A DNA stretch of 64,000 nucleotides from Palsa-1248 sp963737835 (GTDB taxonomy: Bacteria > Gemmatimonadota > Gemmatimonadetes > Gemmatimonadales > Gemmatimonadaceae): assembly GCA_963737835.1 (NCBI GenBank), contig CAVTUH010000003.1:310001-374000 (forward strand), read 5' to 3'. Each line of letters begins with the position of its first letter. Positions within the stretch are counted from its first letter, which is position 1. Under the pieces are notes generated by a model. That model was not told where the DNA came from. It saw only the letters and a program-made list of their open reading frames with translations, and ran no database searches. This document shows positions 16,679 to 26,310 of this stretch, in pieces. The position numbers and the translations under genes were made by a program.

Positions 16679-17897
16679 TCAATCCAATAGATCCTTCAGC
16701 AGGTTCCGACCGATCACCAGCCGTTGGATCTCCAATGTGCCTTCTCCGATCTCGCAGATCTTCGCATCGCGCATCATGCGCTCGACCGGATAATCCCTGG
16801 TGTAGCCATAGCCGCCGTGAATCTGAACGGCTTTCGTCGTCGCCCGCATCGCGAGCTCGCTGCAGTAGAGCTTGGCCATTGCCGCCGCCTGGGTCACTGG
16901 CTTGCCATGTTGCAGCAACCACGCGGCGTGATAGAGCGAGATGCTTGCCGGCTTCGATCTCAGTCGCCATGTCCGAGAGTTGGAACTGCACTCCCTGGAA
17001 GCTCGCGATCGGCTGCCCGAACTGGTGTCGCACGCTCGCGTACTTGAGTGCGTGCTCGAATGCCCCTTCGGCCAGCCCCAACGCCAACGCCGCCATGCCG
17101 ATACGCCCGCTGTCCAGCGTGCGCATGAAGTTCGTGAACCCGCTCCCCTCGGCCCCCAACAGGTTCTCAGTCGGCACCTCGACGTTCTCGAAGAGAAGCT
17201 CGCGCGTGTCCGATGCACGCCAGCCCAGCTTATCCTCCTTCTTGCCTGCGCGAAACCCCGGCATCGCCGGCAGCGACTCGTCGTGCCCCATGCCGACGGC
17301 CCGCGCACGATCGAGATCCGCCGTCTGCTTCGTGAGGATGAAGGAGCTGATGCCCTTGGGACCGGCACCCGGGTCGGTCACGGCAGTTACCACGAAGATC
17401 TCGCCGACTCCGCCGTGCGTAATGAAGATCTTCGAGCCGTTGAGGATGTAGGCATGACCGCGCCGCACCGCCGTCGTTCGCGTGCCCGCGGCGTCGCTCC
17501 CGGCACCGGGCTCCGTCAAGCCGAAACCCGCGAGAACCCGGCCAGTCGCCAGCAGCGGGACGTACCGCTTCTGCTGGGCGGGCGTACCAAAGTTGACGAT
17601 TGGCGACGTCCCGAGCGTCGTGTGCGCAGAGACCGTAATGGCGTGCGAGGCGTCGACCTTCGCGAGCTCGTGAATGACCATGACATAGGCAAGCACGTCG
17701 AGGCCGCTGCCGCCGAGCTCCTCCGGCCACGGTACCCCGAGCAATCCGAGCTCGCCCATCCGCTTGACCGTTGGCCATGGGAACTCGCCTTTCGCGTCGT
17801 ACTCTCTCGCAATCGGTGCGATCTCCTCTCGGGCAAAGCTCCGCACCATCTCACGCACCGCCGCGTGCTGTTCGCCGAAATACAGTCCGTCGTCCAT
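16679..17897 (-). CDS. Acyl-CoA dehydrogenase (frameshifted as assembled)
   Basis: FAD-dependent dehydrogenase that makes 2,3-enoyl-CoA. The first frame gives the N-terminal and middle domains ('FAREEIAPIAREYDAKGEF', 'GFGLTEPGAGSDA', 'GSKIFITHGG'), up to 'ATEIEAGK'. The C-terminal domain continues in another frame from 'SLYHAAWLLQHGKPV' through 'VQIHGGYGYTRDYPVERMMR' and 'IGEGTLEIQRLVIGR', whose Glu (EGT) is the likely catalytic base. The break lies at about 16938-16952. Joined, the protein is near 405 residues, the normal size, so a single-base error or mutation is the only fault. It starts nine bases after recQ; its chemistry fits the acyl-CoA genes upstream. Confidence 0.82.
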
Positions 17898-17906
17898 CAG
17901 ATGACG

Positions 17907-19592
17907 TTACGCTCGCCCTGAGACGCGCGGTGCAGGACCGGCGCCCTGGCCTGCCCCCAGTACCACGTTCAAGAATTGCTCTCCATATCGCTCCAGCTTG
18001 ACCGGACCGACCCCTCGGACATCAGCGAGCGCCGTCACCGATCGTGGCCGCCGCGTCGCCATTTCCATGAGCGTCCGGTCCGGGAAGACGACATAGGCGG
18101 GTACGCCGTCGCGCTTCGCGATTTCCGCGCGCAGCGTTCGAAGGGCCTCGAACAATGGGGCATCCCCGGCCGAAAGCGCCGCCGGCGGTGTGGCCGCTTC
18201 CGGCGATGCGCGGCGCCCGCCGGCCATCGACGATGTGCCGCCACGCCCGGCGGTATCGGTGGCCGCCCGCCGCGTCCGGGTAGCCGTCAATCGAGGGATC
18301 ACGACCTTGCGGTGGTTGCCCAGACAGTTGTCGCATCCCTCACACTGGCCTGGCGCAGCCGGGTCCCCGAAGTAGCGCAGGATGAACGTGCGCCGACACC
18401 CTTTGGCGTACGCGTACCGTTGCATGATGTCCAGCTTCGCCAGATCGGCCTTCCGCCGCCGCGCTTCGCTGGCCGGGTCGGCGCCCGCGAGCGACTCGGA
18501 TCGGCCATCCGATGACGCACGCGCGTTGTTGATCAGGAACTCGTGCGTGAAGCGATCCTGAAAGGCATGCAGCAGCACACAGTTCGCGCGCTGGCCATTT
18601 CGCCCGGCGCGACCCGCTTCCTGGTAGTACGCTTCGAGCGAGCCAGGCATGGTATGATGCACGACCAGCCGGACGTTCGCTTTGTCGATGCCCATGCCGA
18701 ACGCGTTGGTCGCGACCATGACCTTGACGCGCTCCGACATGAAATCGTTCTGCGCGTCATGACGCTCGTCATCGGTGAGGCCGCCGTGATACCCGCGAGC
18801 CCGCACGTCGACGTCGCCGAGGACGACTGCCACTCGATCCACTGCCTTGCGGGTCGTGACATAGACGACCGCCTGCCCCGGATGGGTCTGGAGCAACTGG
18901 ACGAGCGTCGCGTCCTTCTCGGCATCGTTCCGGGTACGAATCACGTGATAGTGCAGGTTGCGACGATCGAACCCACTCACCACGATTTCGGGTGTCTTGA
19001 GGCCGAGTTGCTCGGCGATGTCCCGTCGGACCGCTGGGGTCGCCGTCGCGGTCAGCGCGACCGTCGGTGGATCCCCAAGCGCCGTGCGGATGTCACGCAC
19101 GCGCCGGTAGCTGGGGCGGAAATCGTGGCCCCATTCGCTGATGCAGTGCGCCTCATCGACAGCGAGCAACGACACGCCAACTCTGCGCAGGCGGTCCCCG
19201 GTGGCGCCATAGTCAAATCGTTCCGGCGCGACATACAGGAGCCGCCACTCGCCCCGTTCCGCGCGCGCGAGCCGATCGGCCACCTCGCCGTACGACAGGG
19301 AGCTGTTGATGAACGTCGCGGGCAACCCTCTGGCTGTGAGACCGTCGACCTGATCCTTCATCAAAGAGATCAACGGTGATACCACGACGGTAAGCCCGCG
19401 GAGCAACAATGCTGGCACCTGGAAGCACACCGACTTCCCCCCGCCGGTCGGCAGCACCACCAGCGTATCCCGCCCGGCAAGGATCGCCGCGACGGCCCGC
19501 TCCTGCCCGGGCCGGAATCCCTCGTACCCGAAGGCCCGGCTCAGGACCGTCCGTGCGTCGTCGATGCTAGACGGCACGCGCGAAATGGCCAC
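17907..19592 (-). CDS. recQ: ATP-dependent DNA helicase RecQ, apparently without winged-helix domain
   Basis: A 3'-5' superfamily 2 helicase for recombination and fork repair. Walker A 'LPTGGGKS' (48-54), DEAH (146-149), 'YYQEAGRAGRNG' motif VI, and the zinc cysteines 399, 417, 420 and 423 are all present. After the zinc module about 50 low-complexity residues lead straight to an HRDC domain (about 478-550, 'PAYVVFPDRTLMEMA'). The RQC winged helix that usually lies between them seems to be missing, which also explains the shorter length (561). The GTG start overlaps the end of the U32 protease gene by 26 bases. Confidence 0.88.
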   Translation of the reverse strand: MAISRVPSSIDDARTVLSRAFGYEGFRPGQERAVAAILAGRDTLVVLPTGGGKSVCFQVPALLLRGLTVVVSPLISLMKDQVDGLTARGLPATFINSSLSYGEVADRLARAERGEWRLLYVAPERFDYGATGDRLRRVGVSLLAVDEAHCISEWGHDFRPSYRRVRDIRTALGDPPTVALTATATPAVRRDIAEQLGLKTPEIVVSGFDRRNLHYHVIRTRNDAEKDATLVQLLQTHPGQAVVYVTTRKAVDRVAVVLGDVDVRARGYHGGLTDDERHDAQNDFMSERVKVMVATNAFGMGIDKANVRLVVHHTMPGSLEAYYQEAGRAGRNGQRANCVLLHAFQDRFTHEFLINNARASSDGRSESLAGADPASEARRRKADLAKLDIMQRYAYAKGCRRTFILRYFGDPAAPGQCEGCDNCLGNHRKVVIPRLTATRTRRAATDTAGRGGTSSMAGGRRASPEAATPPAALSAGDAPLFEALRTLRAEIAKRDGVPAYVVFPDRTLMEMATRRPRSVTALADVRGVGPVKLERYGEQFLNVVLGAGQGAGPAPRVSGRA

Positions 19593-22213
19593 GAGTGAAT
19601 GCGCCGTTGACGAGGGCGCGGATGCGGGCCAGGTCGGGAGGCCGGCCGGCTGCGAGCGCCTTCAGCGCAGCGGTATACCCAGCGACGAGATCCGCGACGG
19701 GGTCTCCCGGGACGTTGAACACGACGTGGAACACGCGCAATCCCGTTCGCCACAGCGTCGGGAGGAATTCGGAGCCCTCGATCGGCCGCGAATGCAGCAA
19801 CCGATTGCGACAGGCGCTATCCGTCGCCACGGCGAAGTGGTAGCCCGCAGGGTCCGTCAACTCGACGTGCGGATGCTTCTGGACGCAGAGGTCTCGACAG
19901 GTGGTTGGTTCGCGGTTGAACGCGGCCGACAACACGCAGTGCTCGATCGTCATGCCTTCCGGTCGCCCATACACGAATGCGACGAGCCCACGGGCACCGC
20001 CGACGGCACACGTGTCGGCAATCTCCCCGGTAGTGAGCTCGACCGAGAGGACGAGCCGCTCCACGCCCGTGCCGAGCACCGCTTCGGCCGTGTGGGGATT
20101 GAAGCAGTTGATGGCGTAGTCGGCCGTGACCCGACGCCCCTCGCGCGCGAGTGAGCGAGCCAGCCCGAAGTGCCCCGTGACAACCGGCAGCTCCAAGTCC
20201 AACCACTTCGCAAGGGTGCGGTGCTCGGTTGGCCGGACGATGGTCGGCAGTCGGAGCCAGACGGGGACGTCTCGATCCGCCAACTCCGCGGCGAGCGCCC
20301 GCAGTCTCGCTGCAGGTGGCGCGGGATGCCGAAGAAATGGGTCGAAGATGATCTCCGTGGCGCCGGCGCCCGCGGCAATGCGCGCATCCTCCAGCGTGTA
20401 CACGCTCGCGGCGAGCTCAAAGGGTCGCGCAGGATTCGTCCGAGGCGCATTGCGATCCGCTCCTCCGAGATCCGCGACCGCGGCCTCAATGCGGGCCCGC
20501 CGGTCCTCTGATCGCGCAGCGCCCGCCAGCGCTCGGCCAGCGAGCAGCGAAGACACCGCCTCCTGGCGAAGGTGATTGAGCTCGCTCACCGGTAAGAACA
20601 ACCCGGGCTTGAGCCCCCGGCAATCAATGTCACCGAGGACGAACGGCGTGTCGCCGAGTCGCCCCAGCTGCGCGCGAAGCATCCGCTCATCGAGACCATG
20701 TCGGGCTGCCGGTTGCAGCGTCACGGTCGAGCGAACGGTTACGCCGTCCGCATCCTCCTCCGCCGCCGTGAACACGGCCTTGAGAGGCGAACCCGCGGTC
20801 CCAAAGAGGCGCACCGAGAGCGTCTCGGATGTGGCGCTGGACGTCACGCCCTCATAGCTCGCCCGGCTCGTGGCGAGTAGCTGGGCGTCGGCATTCCGCA
20901 GCACCGTCGCCCCCACTGGCACCCGCTCGCGGAGCACGATGCGCTGCCGCAACCCAGCCCCGGTGCGCTTGGTGTCGTGGATCGCCACGACCGTCCCCCC
21001 TCTCCGTCTACTTTCTACTTTCTGTGGGTCTCCTTTCTCGGGCGCGTCAGCGCCCACCCCCTGACCCCGCTTTTCCTCAGGCACTTCGAATGCCAGCCCG
21101 TCCCCCGCATGAATCTCATGCGAGACATGCACCACCGTCTCGGGCCCCTCGACGGCGACGACGGTGCCGAGCAGTGCGCCACGATTGTCGGGGCGGTCAC
21201 GCGTGATGTAGTCACGCCCCAATCGCCCGCGCAGGAGCCCGGTGCTGAACCCTCGACTGTAAATCTGTACCAGTGGCTCGACCTCTTCTGACGGGGGCAC
21301 CGATCGCTCCCCTCGCCCCAGCCGGTCGAGCCACTCGCGGTAGCTCTGGGTGACCGTCGCGACGTACTCTGCGCGCTTCTTGCGGCCCTCGACCTTGAGG
21401 CACACCACGCCAGCATCGGCGAGCGCGGCGAGGTCATCGTGCAAGGCGAGATCCTTCGCCGAAATGAGATACCCCCCGTCGATGGTCTCGCCACTCGTCG
21501 CGTCGCGCAACACGTAATCCTTGCGGCATGCCTGGGCGCAGGCTCCACGATTGGCGCTTCGCTCCGGAGATGAGCCCGGACATGAAGCACTGCCCGGAGT
21601 AGGAGATGCAGAGCGCACCGTGCACGAACGCCTCGACGCCGACACCCGGCACCGCGGCGTGAATCGCGCGGAGGTCGTCGATCGTGTTCTCCCGGGCCAT
21701 CACGATACGCGAGACACCCAGGTCTCGGGCCGCTTCTGCGCCGGCAATGTCGTGCACCGTCATCTGCGTCGAGCCGTGGATCTCGAGCTCCGGGTACACC
21801 GCCCGAATCAGTCGAATGAGTCCGAGGTCCTGCACGATGACGGCGTCAATGCCGCAATGCACCGCCGTGCCCAAGAGCTCGAGCGCCGGTACGAGCTCCG
21901 CTGGCTTGACGAGCACATTCAGGGTGTAATAGATCCGCGCACCGTGCGTGTGCGCGATGGCGCACGCGCTCTCGAGCTCATCAAGGGTGAGCTGGGCACC
22001 GTCGTCCCGCGCGTTGAAGCCACCCGCCCCGAGATAGACCGCGTCGGCACCATTGGCCACGGCCGCGCGGACGGCATCGAGGGAGCCCGCTGGTGCGAGG
22101 AGTTCGGGGACACGCCGATTGACAGCGCGCGCGCGACGCGACGCCGCAACTTGGCCTTGCGGACGAGGCCGCCCCCAACCGGTGTGGGAGGGCGGTGAAG
22201 ACGCCGACGACAT
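19567..22213 (-). CDS. U32-family peptidase (frameshifted as assembled)
   Basis: Collagenase-like U32 protein, related to YegQ/RlhA-type proteins acting in tRNA or rRNA hydroxylation. The N-terminal frame has 'PELLAPAGSLDAVRAAVANG' and reaches 'GALCISYSGQCFMSG'. The rest continues in another frame with 'ERSANRGACAQACRKDY', where the conserved Cys cluster sits, then 'GYLISAKDLAL'. The break is at about 21562-21578. Fused, the protein has about 880 residues, with an additional C-terminal part ('INCFNPHTAEAVL', 'CRDLCVQKH') that looks like a second U32 unit. A repeat element adds some 22 residues in frame ('GADAPEKGDPQKVESRR'). Confidence 0.8.
21001..21055 (-). repeat. Hairpin + AGAAAG purine repeat, copy 1 (inside U32 gene)
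   Basis: On the minus strand the hairpin GGGCGC-TGAC-GCGCCC is followed by GAGAAAGGAG and then AGAAAGTAGAAAGTAGAC. It is read through in frame and adds a charged stretch to the U32 protein between 'FEVPEE' and 'GGTVVAI', where homologues join directly. See copies at 29950, 47961 and 48038. Confidence 0.65.
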
Positions 22214-22222
22214 CCCGGTAAG

Positions 22223-22384
22223 CTAACGCCGCCTGGTCCGATCGACGAAACGCAGCAGGAAAGCCACGCCAAGCAGCGCAATGCCGGTCCAACGGAGCAT
22301 CGGCGCGTCGGCTCGTGCACCGTAGGCGAATACCAGGATGCCGACCAGGGCCACGGTGGCCCGAAGGGCAACGGTCCCGGTCAT
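22223..22384 (-). CDS. Small membrane protein (53 residues)
   Basis: The reading frame begins MTGTVALRATVALVGILVF and has two hydrophobic segments (about residues 5-20 and 28-46) with a short loop, then a basic tail FVDRTRRR. Its ATG overlaps the stop of the AtuA_C gene (ATGA), and the U32 gene starts ten bases after its end. Position and coupling make it a likely real gene despite its size. No function can be assigned; it may be a small subunit or stabiliser for a neighbour. Confidence 0.6.
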   Translation of the reverse strand: MTGTVALRATVALVGILVFAYGARADAPMLRWTGIALLGVAFLLRFVDRTRRR

Positions 22385-22740
22385 GGGCGAAACGCGGGTA
22401 GATCGAGCCGCTCTACGACGTCGGCCGGCACATCCAGAATGAGCCGGAGGAGAGCCGTCGAGACCACCTTGCCCTGGGCATCGGTCTTGAGCGAGAGCGT
22501 TCCCCCGCCATCCAGGGCGCCGTGCAGCAGAAAGTTGAGCGCGTGGAGATTGGGAATCTCGAATCGCTCGACGTCGCCAGTGATCATGCCGGCGAAATGC
22601 GTGGCGACGCGCTCACGGGTCAGAAAGCGCTCCAGCACTTCATACCACTCCGGACGACGCGCGATCACGCCGACGTTCGCCGTATCGCCCTTGTCTCCCG
22701 AGCGGGCATGCGCAATGTCCAGCAGGCGCACGCGACTCAT
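22381..22740 (-). CDS. AtuA C-terminal-like domain protein
   Basis: This 119-residue protein starts 'VRLLDIAHARSGDKGDTANV', the signature of the ferredoxin-fold domain found at the C-terminus of AtuA-type (DUF1446) proteins. In many genomes it is a separate gene, as here. 'FEIPNLHALNFLLHGALDGG' and 'TLSLKTDAQGKVVSTALL' follow as expected. The ATG directly before 'SRVRLLD' was chosen over a longer start. It lies 25 bases after the large AtuA-like gene, so the two probably form a complex. The biochemical role in acyclic terpene or branched acyl-CoA breakdown is not known. Confidence 0.85.
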   Translation of the reverse strand: MSRVRLLDIAHARSGDKGDTANVGVIARRPEWYEVLERFLTRERVATHFAGMITGDVERFEIPNLHALNFLLHGALDGGGTLSLKTDAQGKVVSTALLRLILDVPADVVERLDLPAFRP

Positions 22741-22765
22741 GAGACGACGCTCCCGGCAGGGGCGG

Positions 22766-24130
22766 TCAGCACAGGTCCACCGCAGTCTGCACCACACGCT
22801 TGTCGATCAAAGCCGGCCAGTAGGCGACGACTTCCTCGACCTTGGGTCGACCACCCGCGAACCCCGTCACGCTCGGCGGGCCATTCAGTACCAACGGCGC
22901 GATCTCCCGCGTGAACCGCTCGATGTCGGCACGGTTCGAGCCACGGACGCCGATCCGCAGCTGCACCTCTGCAATGTCCCGGCTCGGACGCCCCGCGAGC
23001 GCCCCATGTGTAGCGTCCACGCCGACGAACTCCGTCAGGATCTTGTCGAAGCGAAGGCCCAGGCGATCGAGGCGCTCGCGGAGCACGCGATCGGCCATCT
23101 GGGCTTTCTCGACCGCTTCGGGCCATGAGTACACGAGCGTGCCTACCGCCTTGAACCCGGCGCGGTACGCAATGGAGACCTTGAGCTTGTCGGTCGGCGG
23201 CCGACCGGTGATGCCGTAGACCCGCACGCGATCAGGTCCGTCCGCCGCGAGGCGAATCGAGGTGAAATCGGCAATGACGTCTGGCGTGATATACGAGCGC
23301 GGATCCCCCATCTCGTACACCAGCTGCTCGGTCACCGACTGGACCGACACGATGCCGCCGGTCCCTGGATGCTTCGTCACCACGAACGAGCCATCGCCAG
23401 TGGCCTCAATGATCGGGTAGCCCACGTCCCCGAGATCGGGAATCGTGCGCCAGTCAAAGAGGCAGTTGCCCCCGGAGCATTGGGCGCCGCACTCGATGAT
23501 GTGACCCGCCACAATGCCAGCCGCGAGCTGGTCGTACGCGTCCGCGCCCCACGCGAACTCATGACGGAGCGGAGCCATCGTGAGCGCCGTGTCGGTCGAT
23601 CGTCCCGTCACGACGACGTTGGCGCCGCGCCCCAGCGCCTCGACGATGGGCGTCGAGCCAATGTAGGCGTTCGCGGACAGCACGCGGTCCCGCACCGTCG
23701 AAAGCGGCTCGCTCGTGTCCATGTTGGCGAGCGTATGGCCGGACGCGAGGAGCTCATCCAACCGCGGGAGCAAATCATCGCCAGTGACCACGCCGATCCG
23801 GAGCGCTGCGTCCGCACCACGACTCCGCGCAAGCGCACGCACGGCGCTCGCGCACCCCCGCGGATTCACGCCACCGGCGTTGGCCACGACCCGGACACCC
23901 CGCTCCGCGACCGCGCCGAGGATGCTGTCCATGGCACCAATGAAGTCGCGCGCGTATCCCAACGCCGGATCTCGTTCCTTCTGCTTCTGGAGGATCGACA
24001 TCGTGACTTCGGCGAGGTAGTCCATCATCAGGTAATCGATGGGCCCTCCCTCGACCTGGCGGCGCGGCGCTTCCAGCCAATCGCCCCAGAAGCCTTGTCC
24101 ACTCGCGACGCGGACGACGCGTGCAGTCAT
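22766..24130 (-). CDS. AtuA-family (DUF1446) protein
   Basis: A 454-residue protein of the acyclic terpene utilisation AtuA family. Seen features are 'VVRVASGQGFWGDWLEAPRR', 'IDYLMMDYLAEVTMSIL', 'VRVVANAGGVNPRGCA', 'VVTGRSTDTAL', 'ECGAQCSGGN' and 'GAFGVD'-free C-terminal 'EFVGVDATHG'. In Pseudomonas, AtuA is required for citronellol/geraniol breakdown and lies with a geranyl-CoA carboxylase; here too a carboxyltransferase gene lies just upstream, with a 4-base overlap. It is cytoplasmic, with no signal peptide. The exact reaction of the family is unproven; the neighbours point to branched or short acyl-CoA catabolism. Confidence 0.85.
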   Translation of the reverse strand: MTARVVRVASGQGFWGDWLEAPRRQVEGGPIDYLMMDYLAEVTMSILQKQKERDPALGYARDFIGAMDSILGAVAERGVRVVANAGGVNPRGCASAVRALARSRGADAALRIGVVTGDDLLPRLDELLASGHTLANMDTSEPLSTVRDRVLSANAYIGSTPIVEALGRGANVVVTGRSTDTALTMAPLRHEFAWGADAYDQLAAGIVAGHIIECGAQCSGGNCLFDWRTIPDLGDVGYPIIEATGDGSFVVTKHPGTGGIVSVQSVTEQLVYEMGDPRSYITPDVIADFTSIRLAADGPDRVRVYGITGRPPTDKLKVSIAYRAGFKAVGTLVYSWPEAVEKAQMADRVLRERLDRLGLRFDKILTEFVGVDATHGALAGRPSRDIAEVQLRIGVRGSNRADIERFTREIAPLVLNGPPSVTGFAGGRPKVEEVVAYWPALIDKRVVQTAVDLC

Positions 24131-25884
24131 GACCCGCCGTCCGAACCCGACACTCGGCCCGCATCAGTCGTCAGTCCGCTCGGAAGCACGAACGCTCCGA
24201 GATGCGGACCGGGGTTGCACGCAGCCGTGCGGAGCGCCGTCGCCAGGACCTCGCGAGTCTCCTCCGGGTAGATGATCGCGTCGACGAATCCACGCGCGGC
24301 GGCGTAGCGCGCGTCGAGTTGCGTCTCATATTCGGCTCGCATGGCCTCGACGGCTGTCTCCACGCCTGCACTGACGGGCCGCTTGCCAGCGCGAGCGGCG
24401 GCGAGCGCGGGACCGTGCACCGCCTGCACCGCTGACTCGCCCTCCATCACCCCCATGCGACCGGTGGGCCACGTGAAGATGAAGTCCGGATCGAAGCCCT
24501 GGCCCGCCATGGCGTAATAGCCTGCGCCGGACGCGTGATTGACCGTGAGGACGATCTTGGGCACTCGCGCGGTCGCCATCGCCTCGACCCAGTGCGCGCC
24601 CGCGCGGATGATGCCAGCCTGCTCGGCCTCGGGTCCGACCATGAAACCGGACACGTCCTGCACGAACAACAGCGGGATGCCTTGCCGGTCACAGCGCTCG
24701 ATATAGTACGCGACTTTCTCGGCGCTCTCGGGGTAGATGATGCCGCCAAATCGCGGCTTCTCGCCCTGGAGTCCCTTGATCAGCCCGCGCTGGTTGGCGA
24801 TCACCCCGACGGTCATGCCGGCGATGGCACCGTCTCCGCAGATGATCTCGCGCGCGCGGTGCTCCTGAAACTCGTCGAGTGCACCTCCGTCGAGCACGAC
24901 ACGGAGCACGGCGTGCATGTCGTATGACATGCGGTGGTCCGCCGGGAGGAGATCGTAGAGTGCCTCGGTGTCACTGGCGCTCGATCGGCCAACCGACTCG
25001 AGTCGCGGCTCGGTTGGGGTGCGGGGGAGCCGCCCGACCAGCGCGCGCAACTGCACGAGACAGGCCGGGTCGTCGTCGACCGCGTAGTGCGCCACGCCGC
25101 TGACCTCGGCATGCATGGTCGCACCGCCGAGCGTTTCGGAGTCCACGCTCTGCCCCGTGGCGCCCTTCACGAGGTTGGGGCCGCCCAGGCCCATGAACGA
25201 GGTGCCCTTCACCATCACGATCACATCGGACAGCGCTGGCAGATACGCCCCGCCGGCAATGCACTGCCCCATGACCGCGGCAAACTGCGGCACCCGCAGG
25301 TATCGCCGCATGATGGAGTTGTAATAAAAGATGCGCGCGGCGCCGTATTGCCCGGGAAACACTCCACCCTGATACGGGAGGTTCACGCCAGCCGAATCGA
25401 CGAGATAGACGATCGGCACGCGACACCGCATGGCGATCTCCTGGGCGCGCAGAATCTTTCGAATGGTCTCGGGCCACCACGATCCGGCCTTGACGGTCGC
25501 GTCGTTGGCAACGACCACGACATCGCGACCGTGGATGAGACCAAGTCCGGTGACCACGCCGGCTGCCGGCGCCTGACCGTCGTATTGGTCGTACGCGACG
25601 AGCAACCCGATCTCGAGGAAGCGCGCGCCGGGATCGCACAGCTGACTGATCCGCTCGCGCGCGGTGAGCTTGCCTTGCGCGTGCTGGCGCTCGATGCGCT
25701 CCGGGCCACCACCCTGTCGGAGGCGCGTCTCCAGCGCCCGGAGCTCGTCGCTCAACCGACGCAACCGGCCTCCGCTCTCCGGTTGCGCGCCGCCCGTGCT
25801 ACGCGTGGCGCGGTGCCCATCCCCCGTCGCCGGGGCGCGGTGCCCAGCCGTCACGCCTCCTGCCGCTGCCGCTGCGCGAACCAC
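24127..25884 (-). CDS. Acyl-CoA carboxylase, carboxyltransferase (beta) subunit
   Basis: A 585-residue carboxyltransferase that moves CO2 from biotin to an acyl-CoA. After a weak N-terminal 40 residues the two crotonase-like halves follow: 'QGKLTARERISQLCDPG', 'DSAGVNLPYQGGVFPGQYG' (acyl-CoA side), and 'FVQDVSGFMVGPEAEQAGII' with 'AGYYAMAGQGFDPD' (biotin side). These phrases favour the methylcrotonyl/geranyl-type group over propionyl-CoA carboxylase. No biotin carboxylase or biotin carrier gene is in the window. The GTG start overlaps the mutase small-subunit gene by 34 bases; a shorter start is possible. Confidence 0.88.
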   Translation of the reverse strand: MVRAAAAAGGVTAGHRAPATGDGHRATRSTGGAQPESGGRLRRLSDELRALETRLRQGGGPERIERQHAQGKLTARERISQLCDPGARFLEIGLLVAYDQYDGQAPAAGVVTGLGLIHGRDVVVVANDATVKAGSWWPETIRKILRAQEIAMRCRVPIVYLVDSAGVNLPYQGGVFPGQYGAARIFYYNSIMRRYLRVPQFAAVMGQCIAGGAYLPALSDVIVMVKGTSFMGLGGPNLVKGATGQSVDSETLGGATMHAEVSGVAHYAVDDDPACLVQLRALVGRLPRTPTEPRLESVGRSSASDTEALYDLLPADHRMSYDMHAVLRVVLDGGALDEFQEHRAREIICGDGAIAGMTVGVIANQRGLIKGLQGEKPRFGGIIYPESAEKVAYYIERCDRQGIPLLFVQDVSGFMVGPEAEQAGIIRAGAHWVEAMATARVPKIVLTVNHASGAGYYAMAGQGFDPDFIFTWPTGRMGVMEGESAVQAVHGPALAAARAGKRPVSAGVETAVEAMRAEYETQLDARYAAARGFVDAIIYPEETREVLATALRTAACNPGPHLGAFVLPSGLTTDAGRVSGSDGGS

Positions 25885-26270
25885 TCCTGGATGTAGTTCA
25901 CGAGGTCCGATGTTGGTGTGCCGGGCCCGAAGAGCTTCCCCACTCCTTGGGCCTGCAGCGCATCCATGTCCGCCTGCGGGATGATGCCTCCCCCCGTCAA
26001 CAGCACGTCGTCACGCCCCTGCTCCCGCAGGAGCAGCAGCACCCGCGGGAAGAGCGTCATGTGGGCGCCGCTCAGGATCGAGAGCCCCACCACGTCGGCA
26101 TCCTCCTGCACTGCCGCCGTCGCGATCATCTCGGGGGTTTGATGCAGGCCGGTGTAGATCACCTCCATGCCGGCATCGCGCAGTGCCGCCGCGACGACCT
26201 TTGCACCGCGATCATGGCCATCGAGGCCCGGCTTGGCGACGAGCACGCGAATCGGACGCGAGTCAGTCAT
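25851..26270 (-). CDS. Acyl-CoA mutase small subunit, cobalamin-binding (MCM/ICM family)
   Basis: A free-standing B12-binding domain of 139 residues. 'GLDGHDRG' gives the D-x-H-x-x-G motif (Asp17, His19, Gly22) that supplies the lower-axial His to cobalt; 'VVGLSILSGAHM' and 'VLLTGGGIIPQAD' are the S-x-L and G-G loops holding the nucleotide tail. Size and split form match IcmB of Streptomyces. It should pair with the large subunit encoded 0.8 kb upstream, with a methyltransferase gene in between. The ATG was chosen because it begins the fold; a longer start adds 13 unrelated residues. Confidence 0.88.
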   Translation of the reverse strand: MTDSRPIRVLVAKPGLDGHDRGAKVVAAALRDAGMEVIYTGLHQTPEMIATAAVQEDADVVGLSILSGAHMTLFPRVLLLLREQGRDDVLLTGGGIIPQADMDALQAQGVGKLFGPGTPTSDLVNYIQEWFAQRQRQEA

Positions 26271-26310
26271 GGATACAGCGTGAAAGGATGACACGTTACA
26301 GCCTTGCATT

